DNA of 44,812 nt from JBJXGC01 sp046154545 (lineage in GTDB: Bacteria > Chloroflexota > Dehalococcoidia > Tepidiformales > Tepidiformaceae): NCBI GenBank assembly GCA_046154545.1, contig JBJXGC010000050.1, positions 1-44,812 on the forward strand, written 5' to 3'. Below, in pieces: positions 26,549 to 35,227 of the stretch (position 1 is its first letter; every line of letters starts with the position of its first letter). Below the pieces are notes generated by a model. The model ran no database searches and was not told the origin of the DNA. It was given only the letters and a program-made list of their open reading frames with translations. The translations under genes were made by a program, and so were the position numbers.

Positions 26549-27031
26549 TTACTGGCTCACCCCATCCGAGGCGGTCATGGGAAACGGGACCTGGTTGGTC
26601 AGCTCCACCGTCAGGTCGAGGTCGATACGCTCGCCGCCAATCCGGAACAGCGGACGCTGGGCGGCGATGCGCCGTTCGGCCGGCAGGTAGAACGTCACGG
26701 CGTCGCCCGGGCGCCCGCAGCCGCGCCGTGCCGCGTCAGCGAGGATATCGACGACGTAGACCGTCTTGCCCACGTCCGCCGCCGGTACTTCCGGGCCGGC
26801 GGCCGCGACCTTCGTACGTGCCAGCCCACAGGCAACACCGTTGACCAGGGCGATGATCGGCTGTTCCGGCGGGTCGATGTTCGCCGTGCCAACCGTCACC
26901 GTGCCGTACGGCCAGTAGAAGTCAGGCTGGGGCGGATTTTGGGCGGCGACGGCACCGGCCCCGGCTGCGAGTGCCGCCGCGCAACACAAAACGAGACGGC
27001 GACCAGGAAGCCGCCGTCTCGTAAGGTTCAT
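26549..27031 (-). CDS. Secreted hypothetical protein, paralog of the next gene (A)
   Basis: 160 aa with a Sec signal peptide (RRLVLCCAAALAAGAGAVAAQ). The mature part contains IIALVNGVACG, VYVVDILADAARRGCG and DAVTFYLPAERR. The last two regions match the sister protein at 27051-27497, so the two come from a tandem duplication. Two conserved Cys could pair. It may be an extracellular beta-sandwich; no enzyme motif was seen. The gap to its neighbour is 19 bp. Confidence 0.8.
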   Translation of the reverse strand: MNLTRRRLPGRRLVLCCAAALAAGAGAVAAQNPPQPDFYWPYGTVTVGTANIDPPEQPIIALVNGVACGLARTKVAAAGPEVPAADVGKTVYVVDILADAARRGCGRPGDAVTFYLPAERRIAAQRPLFRIGGERIDLDLTVELTNQVPFPMTASDGVSQ

Positions 27032-27050
27032 GACGTTATGTATGACCGGC

Positions 27051-27497
27051 TCAGCTGGCCGGCCTGTCGGAGGCGACGAAGACGGTGTACCGCCGTTCCG
27101 TAAGCGGCGCCCCGAGCGTCAGGCTCTGCTCCTTCGGCCCCGCCGCACTCCAGGTGCCAGTCTCGCCAGCGAGACGCCCACCCTGGCCGCCCGCGGGCGT
27201 GAAGTAGAACCGCACGGTCCGTCCGTTCCTGCCGCAGCCCTTCGTTTGCGAGTCGGAGACGACATCGACCACGTACTTCGGCCCGTTTACGTCCTGGACG
27301 CTGCCCGCGCCGCAGAAGGTAGACACGCCACCCTCAATGACGATGGCGATGACGCCCTGGCCCGATGTCGCGCCGACCGCCGGCCCGTAGAAGGTCGCCG
27401 GAGGATCAGGCGGGAACCCCTGCGCTGATACCGACGCGGGGATCGCGAGAAGCGACGCCCCAAAAAGGGCCATGCCGAACAGATATCGTCGTTTCAT
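27051..27497 (-). CDS. Secreted hypothetical protein, paralog of the previous gene (B)
   Basis: 148 aa with signal peptide (LFGMALFGASLLAIPASVSAQ). It shares with the downstream protein the order VIAIVIEGGVSTFCG, KYVVDVVSDSQTKGCG and VRFYFTP. Both likely have the same fold and may act together outside the cell. No catalytic residues recognised. Confidence 0.8.
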   Translation of the reverse strand: MKRRYLFGMALFGASLLAIPASVSAQGFPPDPPATFYGPAVGATSGQGVIAIVIEGGVSTFCGAGSVQDVNGPKYVVDVVSDSQTKGCGRNGRTVRFYFTPAGGQGGRLAGETGTWSAAGPKEQSLTLGAPLTERRYTVFVASDRPAS

Positions 27498-27668
27498 GCT
27501 GCCTCATTCAAATGAAATCCCCGTTACCACGGACTGAGCGTAGGAGCGCCCGCCAGTGCAGGCAAGGGAAGAGTTTCGCGTGGCCCATTCGCTCCCTACA
27601 TTGTTTACGGACAGTTTACGGTCCCCGCACACCTCCCTCCGCACATTCCCTTCCCCGCCTGGAGCCGA

Positions 27669-28247
27669 ATGAACGCCTTTCGCACGTCAATCGCCCCCAT
27701 CGCCGGCCCCCTGCGCAGGCCCGCCCGCATCCTCTCCCGGGCCCGCTGGAAGGCCCGCTTCCTGCGCGACGGCATCGAGGGCATCGCGATGGAGCTGCGC
27801 ACGACGCCGAATGCCCACGCCGAGATCCTCCGCGCCTTCGGCGCGACCGTCGGCCGCGATTGCTCGATCTACACGCCGCTCCACATCGTCAACGCCACCG
27901 GCGACTTCTCGAACCTCGTCATCGGCGACCGTGTCCACCTCGGCGCCGACCTCTTGATCGACCTGGCCGACAGGGTCACGATCGAGGACGAGGCGACCCT
28001 CTCCATGCGCTGCACCCTGATCACCCACATTGATGTCGGCCCCGGCCCGCTCAAGGTGCGGCGGCCCCGCGAAACCGGCCCCGTCCACATCGGCCCGGGC
28101 GCCTACCTCGGGGCTGGCGCCACCGTCCTCCACGGCGTCACCATCGGGGCGCGGGCGACGCTCGGTGCGCACGCGCTCGTCAACCGCGACGTGCCCGCCG
28201 ACGGCACCGTCGTCTCGCCTCTCGCCGCGGAGCTGACCCCACGGTGA
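27669..28247 (+). CDS. Left-handed beta-helix (hexapeptide-repeat) acyltransferase
   Basis: 192 aa with imperfect hexapeptide repeats typical of LbH/WbbJ-type O-acetyltransferases: VIGDRVHLGADLLIDL, RVTIEDEATLS, VHIGPGAYLGAGATVLHGVT, TIGARATLGAHALVNRDV. A candidate catalytic His lies in CTLITHIDVG. It overlaps the next gene by 4 bases (GTGA), so both probably modify a glycan. Confidence 0.92.
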   Translation: MNAFRTSIAPIAGPLRRPARILSRARWKARFLRDGIEGIAMELRTTPNAHAEILRAFGATVGRDCSIYTPLHIVNATGDFSNLVIGDRVHLGADLLIDLADRVTIEDEATLSMRCTLITHIDVGPGPLKVRRPRETGPVHIGPGAYLGAGATVLHGVTIGARATLGAHALVNRDVPADGTVVSPLAAELTPR

Positions 28248-29215
28248 CTGAGCCTGGAGCCATCCCCCGCGCATCCAGGCTGCGGGAACCCCGCGTCCTC
28301 ATCCTCGGGCTGCCCTACTTTGGCCAGTCGCTCGCCCAGGGGCTGGCCTCCCGGGGCTGGGACGCCCGCTTCCTGCATCACCCTGGCCGGAGTCCGGCGC
28401 GATGGGCGCGGGTGGCGGCCGCGCTCCGCTGGACCGGCGTGCTCTACCTCCTCGGCAGCCGCGCCGAACGGTGGTCGCCCCAGGACCTCCTCTTTCGCGC
28501 CTACGGCAAGCCGATCGTCATCCACTGGGTGGGGACCGACGCGCTCATCGCCACCGAGCAGCACGCCAGGGGCCCCCTCGCCCGCAGCGTCGTCCACAAG
28601 CCCAGCCACTGGTGCGACGCCCCCTGGCTGGTGGACGAACTCCGGCAGCTCGGCATCCCAGCGGAATTCGTCTCCCTCCCCGTGACCGGCCTGGCGAGCG
28701 CCGCCCCTCCCCTTCCGTCCCGGTTCCGGGTCCTCCTCTACCTGCCGGTCGATGGCTTCGACCGCGAAGTGTTCGACATGGAGGCACTCTTGAAGCTGCC
28801 GGGCGCCTTCCCGGACGTGGACTTCGTGCTCGTCCCCTCGCCGGCCAGCACGTTGCCCGGCCCGCTCGCACCGAACCTGGAGGCCCCCGGCTGGGTGTTC
28901 GACATGGACGCGCTCTACCGGAGCGTCAGCGTCACTGTCCGGCTTACGAGCCACGATGGGATGTCGTTCATGGTCCTCGAATCCCTCTCGCGCGGCCGTT
29001 ATGTCATATATACCTACGCCCTCCCCGGCGTGATCAAGGCGGAGGGCTACGAGGCGGTGGCCGCCGCCCTGACCGGTTTGGTGGCTCGCCACGAGGCCGG
29101 CCTGCTGGGCCTGAACGAAGCGGGGATGGCCTGGGCGCGTGAACACTTCGACCCCTCCCGCGCGCTGGACGAGATCGACGGCCGTCTCCGCGCGCTCATC
29201 CGCCCCCGGCCCTAG
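28244..29215 (+). CDS. Glycosyltransferase-like GT-B protein
   Basis: 323 aa. The N-terminus resembles a GT4/GT1 Rossmann domain (RVLILGLPYFGQSLAQGLAS, IVIHWVGTDALIAT). A DAPWLVDELRQLGI segment and a C-terminal TSHDGMSFMVLESLSRGRYV stretch look like a donor site (SFMVLES). No clear family name. GTG start inside the preceding stop. It converges with the methyltransferase gene, whose stop overlaps its own by two bases. Confidence 0.72.
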   Translation: MTEPGAIPRASRLREPRVLILGLPYFGQSLAQGLASRGWDARFLHHPGRSPARWARVAAALRWTGVLYLLGSRAERWSPQDLLFRAYGKPIVIHWVGTDALIATEQHARGPLARSVVHKPSHWCDAPWLVDELRQLGIPAEFVSLPVTGLASAAPPLPSRFRVLLYLPVDGFDREVFDMEALLKLPGAFPDVDFVLVPSPASTLPGPLAPNLEAPGWVFDMDALYRSVSVTVRLTSHDGMSFMVLESLSRGRYVIYTYALPGVIKAEGYEAVAAALTGLVARHEAGLLGLNEAGMAWAREHFDPSRALDEIDGRLRALIRPRP

Positions 29216-29901
29216 TCGCGCGCGAAGACGAAGAGCGCGTGGCCCTGGTCGCCCCGCTCGTATCCCCGAACGAAGCCACCGAGCAGGTCGAGTTGGGCGA
29301 GGTAGCCGCGTTTGCCGTAGCGGGCCTCGAAGCGCGGCCGGTGGGCGACGAGCTCGGCCTCGCAGCGCCGCCAGAGCTGCAGCGCCTCCATGCTCATCGC
29401 CCGATGGGCCGTCAGGTACCAGCCGTAGGCCGCCCACTCGTCAAGGAACGCCTCGTGGCCGCCCCGGCTATCCGTCGGCACTTCCGTGCAGAGGCAGAGG
29501 GTAGCGCCACCGCGAGCCACACGGCTCATTTCCCGCGGTGCCAGCGGCGCGTCGAGGCTCCAGACGCTCGCGAACGTGCCGTCCCGGAACGGCAACCGCT
29601 GCGTGGCGGCGACCACCGGGATGACCTGCTCCCCGTGGTCGAGCGTCCTTGCCGCTGCCACGAAGTCGTGGTTCACGTCGCTCGCGTAGGCCAGGACACC
29701 GGTCGCGGCGGCCGCCCGGGCGGCCGCACCGAGGAACGCCCCGCAGTCGAGCATTCGAGCGCCGCGGCGTATCCGCGCGTGGTCGAGCAGCCAGCGGGTC
29801 GCCTCGGCGCCACCGACATGGTTGTGTTCGCCCATGAGATCGACCCACCAGGACGGGTAGGCGTCAGCGATACGCTCGATCGCGGTCATTGAGGGGCGCA
29901 T
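29212..29901 (-). CDS. Class I SAM-dependent methyltransferase
   Basis: A 229-aa methyltransferase: motif I RMLDCGAFLGAAARAAA, motif II region ASDVNHDFVAAARTL, motif III AATQRLPFRDGTFASVWSLD, and motif post III PREMSRVARGGATLCLCTE. Substrate unknown. Start may be ATG 29901 or ATG 29889. It follows lipB on the minus strand, 45 bp downstream. Confidence 0.88.
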   Translation of the reverse strand: MRPSMTAIERIADAYPSWWVDLMGEHNHVGGAEATRWLLDHARIRRGARMLDCGAFLGAAARAAAATGVLAYASDVNHDFVAAARTLDHGEQVIPVVAATQRLPFRDGTFASVWSLDAPLAPREMSRVARGGATLCLCTEVPTDSRGGHEAFLDEWAAYGWYLTAHRAMSMEALQLWRRCEAELVAHRPRFEARYGKRGYLAQLDLLGGFVRGYERGDQGHALFVFARD

Positions 29902-29946
29902 CGCGGGCTCACCGGGACAGTCGCTGGGCGCGGCATTCCCCGAATT

Positions 29947-30642
29947 CTACTGCCCAACGGCGCGGCGGCGGCCTTCGAGGTCCACACTCTCCATCGTGCA
30001 GCCAAACACCCGCCCGAAATGGAAGACGAAGGCATCGGCCGCCTGGCTGATCGAGACCGGCTCCTCCATCTCTCGGGCGAGGCTCGTCATCTCGATGTCC
30101 TTCATCCCACACGGATTGATCAGCCCGAAATGGCCGAGGTCCGGGTCAACGTTCAGGGCGATCCCGTGCATGGTCACCCAGCGCCGCACGTTCAGCCCCA
30201 CAGAGGCGATCTTGCGGCCAGCCACCCACACACCCCTCGACCCGGCAGCACGCTCTCCCCGCAGGCCCCAATCGGCGAGCACGGCGATCACCGTCTCTTC
30301 GAGCCCGCTGAGGTAGTCGAGGACTTTGAGGTCCCACCCCTTCAGGTCGATGATCCCGTAGGCCACCAGTTGCCCGGGGCCGTGATAGGTAATGTCCCCG
30401 CCGCGCTCGGTCTGGACGACTTCGATCGCCCGCAGCGCCTCCACGTCGGCGTTTGGCTTCAGGTCGGGCACAGGGTGACTGCGGCCGAGGGTGAAGACGG
30501 GGTGGTGTTCGGTCAGAAGGAGCGTGTCCTCGCCCTTGCCCTCACGGCGCTGGAGCTGGATCCGCCGTTGGAGCTTATGGACCTGACCGTAGCCGGTCGT
30601 CCCGAGCTGGTAGACATGTGCGGTCCTGGTGTTATCGGTCAT
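29947..30642 (-). CDS. lipB: Octanoyl-[ACP]:protein octanoyltransferase
   Basis: LipB moves octanoyl from ACP to lipoyl domains before LipA adds sulfur. 231 aa with RGGDITYHGPGQLVAYGII, the catalytic Lys in GRKIASVGLN, and the catalytic Cys in LINPCGMKD. lipA lies about 10 kb away at 40657. The preceding gene at 30705 is an E2-like protein without the target lysine. Confidence 0.97.
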   Translation of the reverse strand: MTDNTRTAHVYQLGTTGYGQVHKLQRRIQLQRREGKGEDTLLLTEHHPVFTLGRSHPVPDLKPNADVEALRAIEVVQTERGGDITYHGPGQLVAYGIIDLKGWDLKVLDYLSGLEETVIAVLADWGLRGERAAGSRGVWVAGRKIASVGLNVRRWVTMHGIALNVDPDLGHFGLINPCGMKDIEMTSLAREMEEPVSISQAADAFVFHFGRVFGCTMESVDLEGRRRAVGQ

Positions 30643-30704
30643 TGTCAGCGGTCTCCCTCAGCGGTTGCTGGCGCCGCGCCGGTGAAGCGATGCGCCGTCC
30701 CAGT

Positions 30705-32348
30705 CTAGTCGGCAAGGAGTGCATGCGGTGCCTCCATCAGGTCCCGGACATGGGCGAGCAACATCGCCGCCTGGGCGACCGTGATCTGCTCGGCGGAGTA
30801 GGCGAGGGTGAGCGTCAACACTGGCGTCGGCGTCCCACTCTCGGCGTCAAACACACTCCTCGTCGCCCCGATGGCGAGCGCGAACGGGTGGCCGCCGGGC
30901 AACGGTGGCGTGCCATCGTCGATGCCGAGCGGGCCGAAGGAGGTGACGGTGTATGCGCATTGGCCGGGTTCGCGGGTCGCCCGGCGCTCATCCAGCCGCT
31001 CTACCTGTGCCCGGAAGGGGCCACCCGAGGCGCCTTCCAGGACGACGATGGGTTCGCCATCGGGTTCCAGGAGGACCACGCCAACGTCATCTCCGAGGGC
31101 GCGGAGGGCCGGGCTCTCCATGGTGGCACGGGCCAACGCCCGCACAGCGATGTCGAGGTCGCCGGACGCAACGGTCGCCGGCTGCCACTCCCGCCGCAGC
31201 TGCACCTGCATCTTCCGCACCTCGGCCATCCGCGCCGTGACGCGGAGGACCATGGCGGCCGCCGCCATTGGCGCAGGTTCCGCAGGCCCGTACTGCTCCA
31301 CGCGGTCGAAAGGAAACTGGAGGAGCGGCGCTGACTCCGGCTCGTCGGCCGGTTCAGCCGCGAACCCCGGTACAGGTTCCGCCGGATCCTTCACCGGCGC
31401 GTCGAACTCGTCCCAGTCGATCGCCGCGACGGTCTCGCCACCGCCCTCGCCCCAGCTCGCGCCGTCTGTTGCTTCATCGCCGGCCGCCGCCGGGAATGGC
31501 AGCGCATCGTCGTCGTCGTAACCGGGGAACGCCGGTGGCTCGGGGCTATCGGCGAATGTGTCCAGTTCCGCGATGACCGCCGGCGCGTCCGGCTCCGCAG
31601 TGAATGCCGGTGCGTGCCACTCCGCACGCGGGTCCGGCGCGTCCGGCTCCGAAGCCGGTTCAGGCTGCTCCCATTCCGCAGCCGGTTCCGGCTGCTCGAA
31701 CGGTGCGGCGTCTGCTGGCTCGGCCGGCGGCTCGAGGCGAGTGCCGGCAACCGCGGGCAGGATGCGGCGCCGGTGCTGCCCCAGCGAAAAGCCCAGCGCG
31801 CCGACGACGCGCTCCTCGGTCTCGTCGTCTGTTTCGAGCGCGTAGCCAAAGACGTCTCGCTCGGGCTCGACTGGCTTCTGCCAGCCCGGGTCGAACTCCT
31901 GGTCACCGTCCACCGCGTCCCAGGCTGAGTTCGGGGGGGCCGGCTCGGTGTGTAATGTGCCGCGCCGCAGGCCGGGGAGCTGGTGCACCTCTTGCGCAGC
32001 CGGCTCGCCCGTCTTGGGCATGTCCGCGGGCGCCTCGAGAGGTGCGGCGGCCGCCAGGTACGCAGCCCCGCTGTCCCATTCCGCGTCCGTTGGCGCGTCC
32101 TCTGCCACCCCCTCCGGGAGGGCAATAAGCGCGACGACACTGCCCGGCTGGTGGGCGGTGCCCGCCTGCAGGCGATGCTCGAGGACACCGGCATACTCGG
32201 CTTCGATGTCGATCGCAACGAAGTCGCTCTCAAGCCGGTACAACGGTTCGCCCTGCTGTACCTCAGCTCCGTCGGGTGCGTACCACTCCGCGATGAGGCC
32301 ATCACGCATACCGCTGCCCAGGACGGGCACGGTGATTTCGACCGCCAT
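30705..32348 (-). CDS. E2-like protein with degenerate lipoyl and acyltransferase domains (pseudo-E2)
   Basis: 547 aa. Residues 1-78 have the biotin/lipoyl domain fold (ITVPVLGSGMRDGLIAEWYA, YAGVLEHRLQAG). The lipoylation motif ETDK appears as ESDF (40-43), so the lysine is replaced by Phe. A ~270-residue Pro/Ala/Glu/Asp-rich linker follows. The C-terminal ~180 residues match the E2 catalytic fold, but the DHRxxDG active-site motif is SAEQITV (518-524), so catalytic His and Asp are gone. It is probably a structural or regulatory E2 paralog. ATG has GGGGAG upstream. It lies 62 bp before lipB, suggesting co-expression. Confidence 0.85.
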   Translation of the reverse strand: MAVEITVPVLGSGMRDGLIAEWYAPDGAEVQQGEPLYRLESDFVAIDIEAEYAGVLEHRLQAGTAHQPGSVVALIALPEGVAEDAPTDAEWDSGAAYLAAAAPLEAPADMPKTGEPAAQEVHQLPGLRRGTLHTEPAPPNSAWDAVDGDQEFDPGWQKPVEPERDVFGYALETDDETEERVVGALGFSLGQHRRRILPAVAGTRLEPPAEPADAAPFEQPEPAAEWEQPEPASEPDAPDPRAEWHAPAFTAEPDAPAVIAELDTFADSPEPPAFPGYDDDDALPFPAAAGDEATDGASWGEGGGETVAAIDWDEFDAPVKDPAEPVPGFAAEPADEPESAPLLQFPFDRVEQYGPAEPAPMAAAAMVLRVTARMAEVRKMQVQLRREWQPATVASGDLDIAVRALARATMESPALRALGDDVGVVLLEPDGEPIVVLEGASGGPFRAQVERLDERRATREPGQCAYTVTSFGPLGIDDGTPPLPGGHPFALAIGATRSVFDAESGTPTPVLTLTLAYSAEQITVAQAAMLLAHVRDLMEAPHALLAD

Positions 32349-32467
32349 GACATTGCTCCCCTGCGGCCCCGCCGCGAACGTCCTACGAGGAGGATCGGCA
32401 ACCAGTAGCGAGTTCCAAAGGGGCAGCTGGCCACCTGGCGCAAAAGGCGCAGCCGCCGACGCCGTGC

Positions 32468-33625
32468 CTACTCCACGATCGGCTTGAGGATGGAGGCGGC
32501 CGCTTCGCGGGCCTGGGCGGTCTTGCCGTGGGCCCAGAGGATGCGTTCGTAGTAGGCCATCACCCGCCGGGCAACGTTGTCCCAGCTGTACTCGGAGGCC
32601 TTGGCCGTCGCCCGTTCGCCGAGCGCCTTGCGGAGAGCCTCGTTGCGCAAGAGGCGGAGGATGACGTTGGCGATGTCCTCCTCGTCGCGGGGCCGGGCGA
32701 GGAGGCCGTCATGCTCGGGCGTGACGATGGCGGCGAAGGCCTCAATGTTGCTGGCGACGACGGGGAGGCGGGCCGCCATCGCTTCGGAGAGCACCAGGCC
32801 GAAGCTTTCGTTGCCGGTGTTCGGGCAACAGAACACGTGGGCGCTGGCGTGGTAGCGCGGCAACACCTGATAAGGCACGTTCTCCCGGAAGACGACATCG
32901 GGGAAGGCCTTCATGATGTTCTGGTACCGCCCGAAATCGCCGGCGCCAACAATGATCAGGCGGGTGTTCGGTTCCTGCTCACGGATCCGGAGGTAGGCAC
33001 GCAGCAGGTAGGGAAGCCCTTTGCGGGGCTCCGGGCGGCCGACGAAGAGGATGTTCTTGCGGCCGTCCATGAACTCCGGAAGGGGCTCAGCAGGCCGGGC
33101 GAAATGCTGGTACTCGATGCCGTTCGGGATGATGTTGTAGTAGCCGTTGTAGAACCGGGCGATATGGTTCGCCGCTGAGGGCGAGACCGCGATCTTCCCG
33201 TCCAGCACCCGGAAGTTGCGTTTAGCGAGGAACTTCGTGACCGAGTAGAAGTGAAACGCGCTCTCACTGGCGGCGTGAAAGGTGCCGATCTTCACCGCCT
33301 TCGAATAGCGGAAGAGATGGTAGGGCACCATTGGCATGAGCGGTTCGTGGGCGTGCATCACGTCGAAGTCCTGGTCGGCGAGCAGGCGGCGCGCTTTCGG
33401 CGACATCCAGGAGAAGCTGACGCGGACCTTCGACCCGCCTACCGGGACGGTCATCGGCTTGCCGAAGACGTAGCACTCGCCAGCCACCGCATCGGGCCAG
33501 GAGGCCGGGGCGAAGATGGTGACGTCGTGACCCCAACCACGGAAATAGCGAGCGAGCTGCTCGACGTGGTTGTTGACGCCGCCCTTGACGCACCAGTCGT
33601 ACGGCGAAACCAGCGCGATCCGCAT
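32468..33625 (-). CDS. Family 4 glycosyltransferase, PimA-like (phosphatidylinositol mannosyltransferase type)
   Basis: 385-aa GT-B enzyme that resembles PimA, which adds mannose from GDP-mannose to phosphatidylinositol on the cytoplasmic face. N-terminal: MRIALVSPYDW, GGVNNHVEQLARYF, DVMHAHEPLMPMVPYH. Donor site: FVGRPEPRKGLPYLL and the EX7E region ESFGLVLSEAMAARLP. It is the last gene of the ino1 operon and its ATG overlaps the PHP stop codon. Confidence 0.88.
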   Translation of the reverse strand: MRIALVSPYDWCVKGGVNNHVEQLARYFRGWGHDVTIFAPASWPDAVAGECYVFGKPMTVPVGGSKVRVSFSWMSPKARRLLADQDFDVMHAHEPLMPMVPYHLFRYSKAVKIGTFHAASESAFHFYSVTKFLAKRNFRVLDGKIAVSPSAANHIARFYNGYYNIIPNGIEYQHFARPAEPLPEFMDGRKNILFVGRPEPRKGLPYLLRAYLRIREQEPNTRLIIVGAGDFGRYQNIMKAFPDVVFRENVPYQVLPRYHASAHVFCCPNTGNESFGLVLSEAMAARLPVVASNIEAFAAIVTPEHDGLLARPRDEEDIANVILRLLRNEALRKALGERATAKASEYSWDNVARRVMAYYERILWAHGKTAQAREAAASILKPIVE

Positions 33626-34362
33626 CAGCTCGCCTTCCCTGGGCCGCGCGTGAGCCGCAGCATCTTCCTTGGAGTTGCAGCATACCCCCAGGCAAGCCCG
33701 AGCGCAGTGCGGCCGAGGCCGATCTCCCGCAAGGGTGGGTACTGCGACCGCTCTGCGCCCGTCCGGCCCGCGAGCAGGCCGGCGCGAAGGTCGTCCGCCG
33801 TCCTCCCGTCGAAGGTGGTCCAGCCAGTACCCGTGTGCTTGAGGTGGTGGGCGTCGCTCCCGCCCGTGACCGGCAGGCCCCAGCGCCCGTTCAACTCAGC
33901 CGCCCGGGCGGCCGTCTGCCTGCCCGCGGGGCTGGGATTGGCCAGTTCGATGGCGTCGAAGGTAACGCCGGCCTCGCCTCGCGCGTGGAGCCGCTCGAGC
34001 GTCCGCCGGCTCACCGAGCGGGTCAGCCAGCTCATCGGGTGAGGGGCGACGGCCAGCCCCCCCTGGGCGTGGATCGCCTCGAGCGTCCGCTCGATGGAGC
34101 GGAAGCTCTTCGGCGCTGATTCGATGAAGAGCGCCAGGACATGGCCCTGGAGCGTCGTTATCTCGGCCCCGACGACAACGTCGAGGCGTGCACCGCGGCG
34201 GTGGGCGGCCTCACGGGCACGGTGACCACCGCTCGCGTCTTCGTGGTCGGTGACGGCGATGAGGTCGAGGTCCGTGGCGTGGTCGGCGTACTCCACGAGC
34301 TGCTCGACGGTCGCGAAGCCGTCCGAGACCCGGGTGTGGATATGGAGGTCGGCCTTAGCCAC
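33625..34362 (-). CDS. PHP-domain metal-dependent phosphoesterase
   Basis: 245 aa with PHP metal motifs: KADLHIHTRVSDG (HxH), VTDHEDASG, VVVGAEIT and GGSDAHHL. PHP proteins hydrolyse 3'-5' bisphosphonucleotides, RNA ends, or inositol-type phosphates. Position between acyltransferases and a PimA-like gene raises the chance of an inositol phosphatase role, but this is inferred. GTG start 8 bp inside the upstream acyltransferase gene; a longer frame to 34605 is not supported. Confidence 0.88.
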   Translation of the reverse strand: MAKADLHIHTRVSDGFATVEQLVEYADHATDLDLIAVTDHEDASGGHRAREAAHRRGARLDVVVGAEITTLQGHVLALFIESAPKSFRSIERTLEAIHAQGGLAVAPHPMSWLTRSVSRRTLERLHARGEAGVTFDAIELANPSPAGRQTAARAAELNGRWGLPVTGGSDAHHLKHTGTGWTTFDGRTADDLRAGLLAGRTGAERSQYPPLREIGLGRTALGLAWGYAATPRKMLRLTRGPGKAS

Positions 34363-35227
34363 AGCGGTGGACCCGCCAGAAGTCCTCGAGCACGATCCAC
34401 TGGCCCGGGTGGCGGCGGAGCTGGGCTTCGAGGACGAGCGCCCAGCGGTCGATGGCGGCCCGCACATCGCTCTCGGCGTCGGCGCCCTCGCAACCCACGC
34501 TGAACGGCTCCTCGACCTCCAGGATGAAGTGGTCCTGGTGGAGGCGCGTCGCGAAGACGGGGAGCACGGTCGCACCGGTCCTCCGGGCCAGCTCCCAGGG
34601 GCCACGAGGAAGCTTCACACTGCGGCCGCCAAGCGAGGCGCACATCCCGTTCCCCTGGATATCGCGGTCCGCCATGATGGCCACCGTGCCCCCAGAGCGG
34701 AGCGATTCGAGGCAGGCGCGGACGCCCTTGAACCCGGCCGGTTCGAACTGGCCGCCACCGGTCTGGCGCAGACGCAAAAGGTAGTCGCCGAGCTTCTCGG
34801 GCCGCACCTTCTCGACCAGCGCGACGAAGGGGCGGCCGCGGAAAGTCAGCGCCTGGAGGGCGAGCTCCGCATTCCCCATGTGCGCGCTGACGACGATGAC
34901 CGGGCCGGGCCTGTCAATGACGGCCAGCCGCTCCCCATTGACGATCGTGAGATTCCCGGCCGTGAAGTTCGCCATGTCGCGGTGGGGCAGGGTGGCGACA
35001 TCGACCCAGTAGCGCGCGATGTTGCGGTAGGCGCGCCGCGATGAGGCCACGGTCCGCTCGTGGTCGCCGTCGCAGAAGGGCACGACGTTGCGTAAGAGGC
35101 GGCGGCGGTTCGCCGGGCTCACGTACCAGGCAAGCGTCCCGAGGACCGTGGCCACCGGGTAGAAGAGCCAGGGCACCCGGCCCATGACCGGCGCCAGCAC
35201 ACGCATCGCGTGGTACCTGTTTATCAT
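34355..35227 (-). CDS. LpxL/HtrB-family lysophospholipid/PIM acyltransferase (PatA-like)
   Basis: 290 aa. One N-terminal TM helix (WLFYPVATVLGTLAWYV), then the acyltransferase HX4E motif in SAHMGNAE, followed by RGRPFVALVEKVRP. In actinobacteria the homolog PatA acylates the mannose of phosphatidylinositol mannoside, next to pimA. It overlaps the next acyltransferase gene by 4 bases and the PHP gene by 8. Confidence 0.85.
   Translation of the reverse strand: MINRYHAMRVLAPVMGRVPWLFYPVATVLGTLAWYVSPANRRRLLRNVVPFCDGDHERTVASSRRAYRNIARYWVDVATLPHRDMANFTAGNLTIVNGERLAVIDRPGPVIVVSAHMGNAELALQALTFRGRPFVALVEKVRPEKLGDYLLRLRQTGGGQFEPAGFKGVRACLESLRSGGTVAIMADRDIQGNGMCASLGGRSVKLPRGPWELARRTGATVLPVFATRLHQDHFILEVEEPFSVGCEGADAESDVRAAIDRWALVLEAQLRRHPGQWIVLEDFWRVHRCG

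Noticed and set aside
30705..32348. Naming the protein as an active dihydrolipoamide acyltransferase
   Set aside because: Lipoyl lysine and the catalytic His and Asp are absent.
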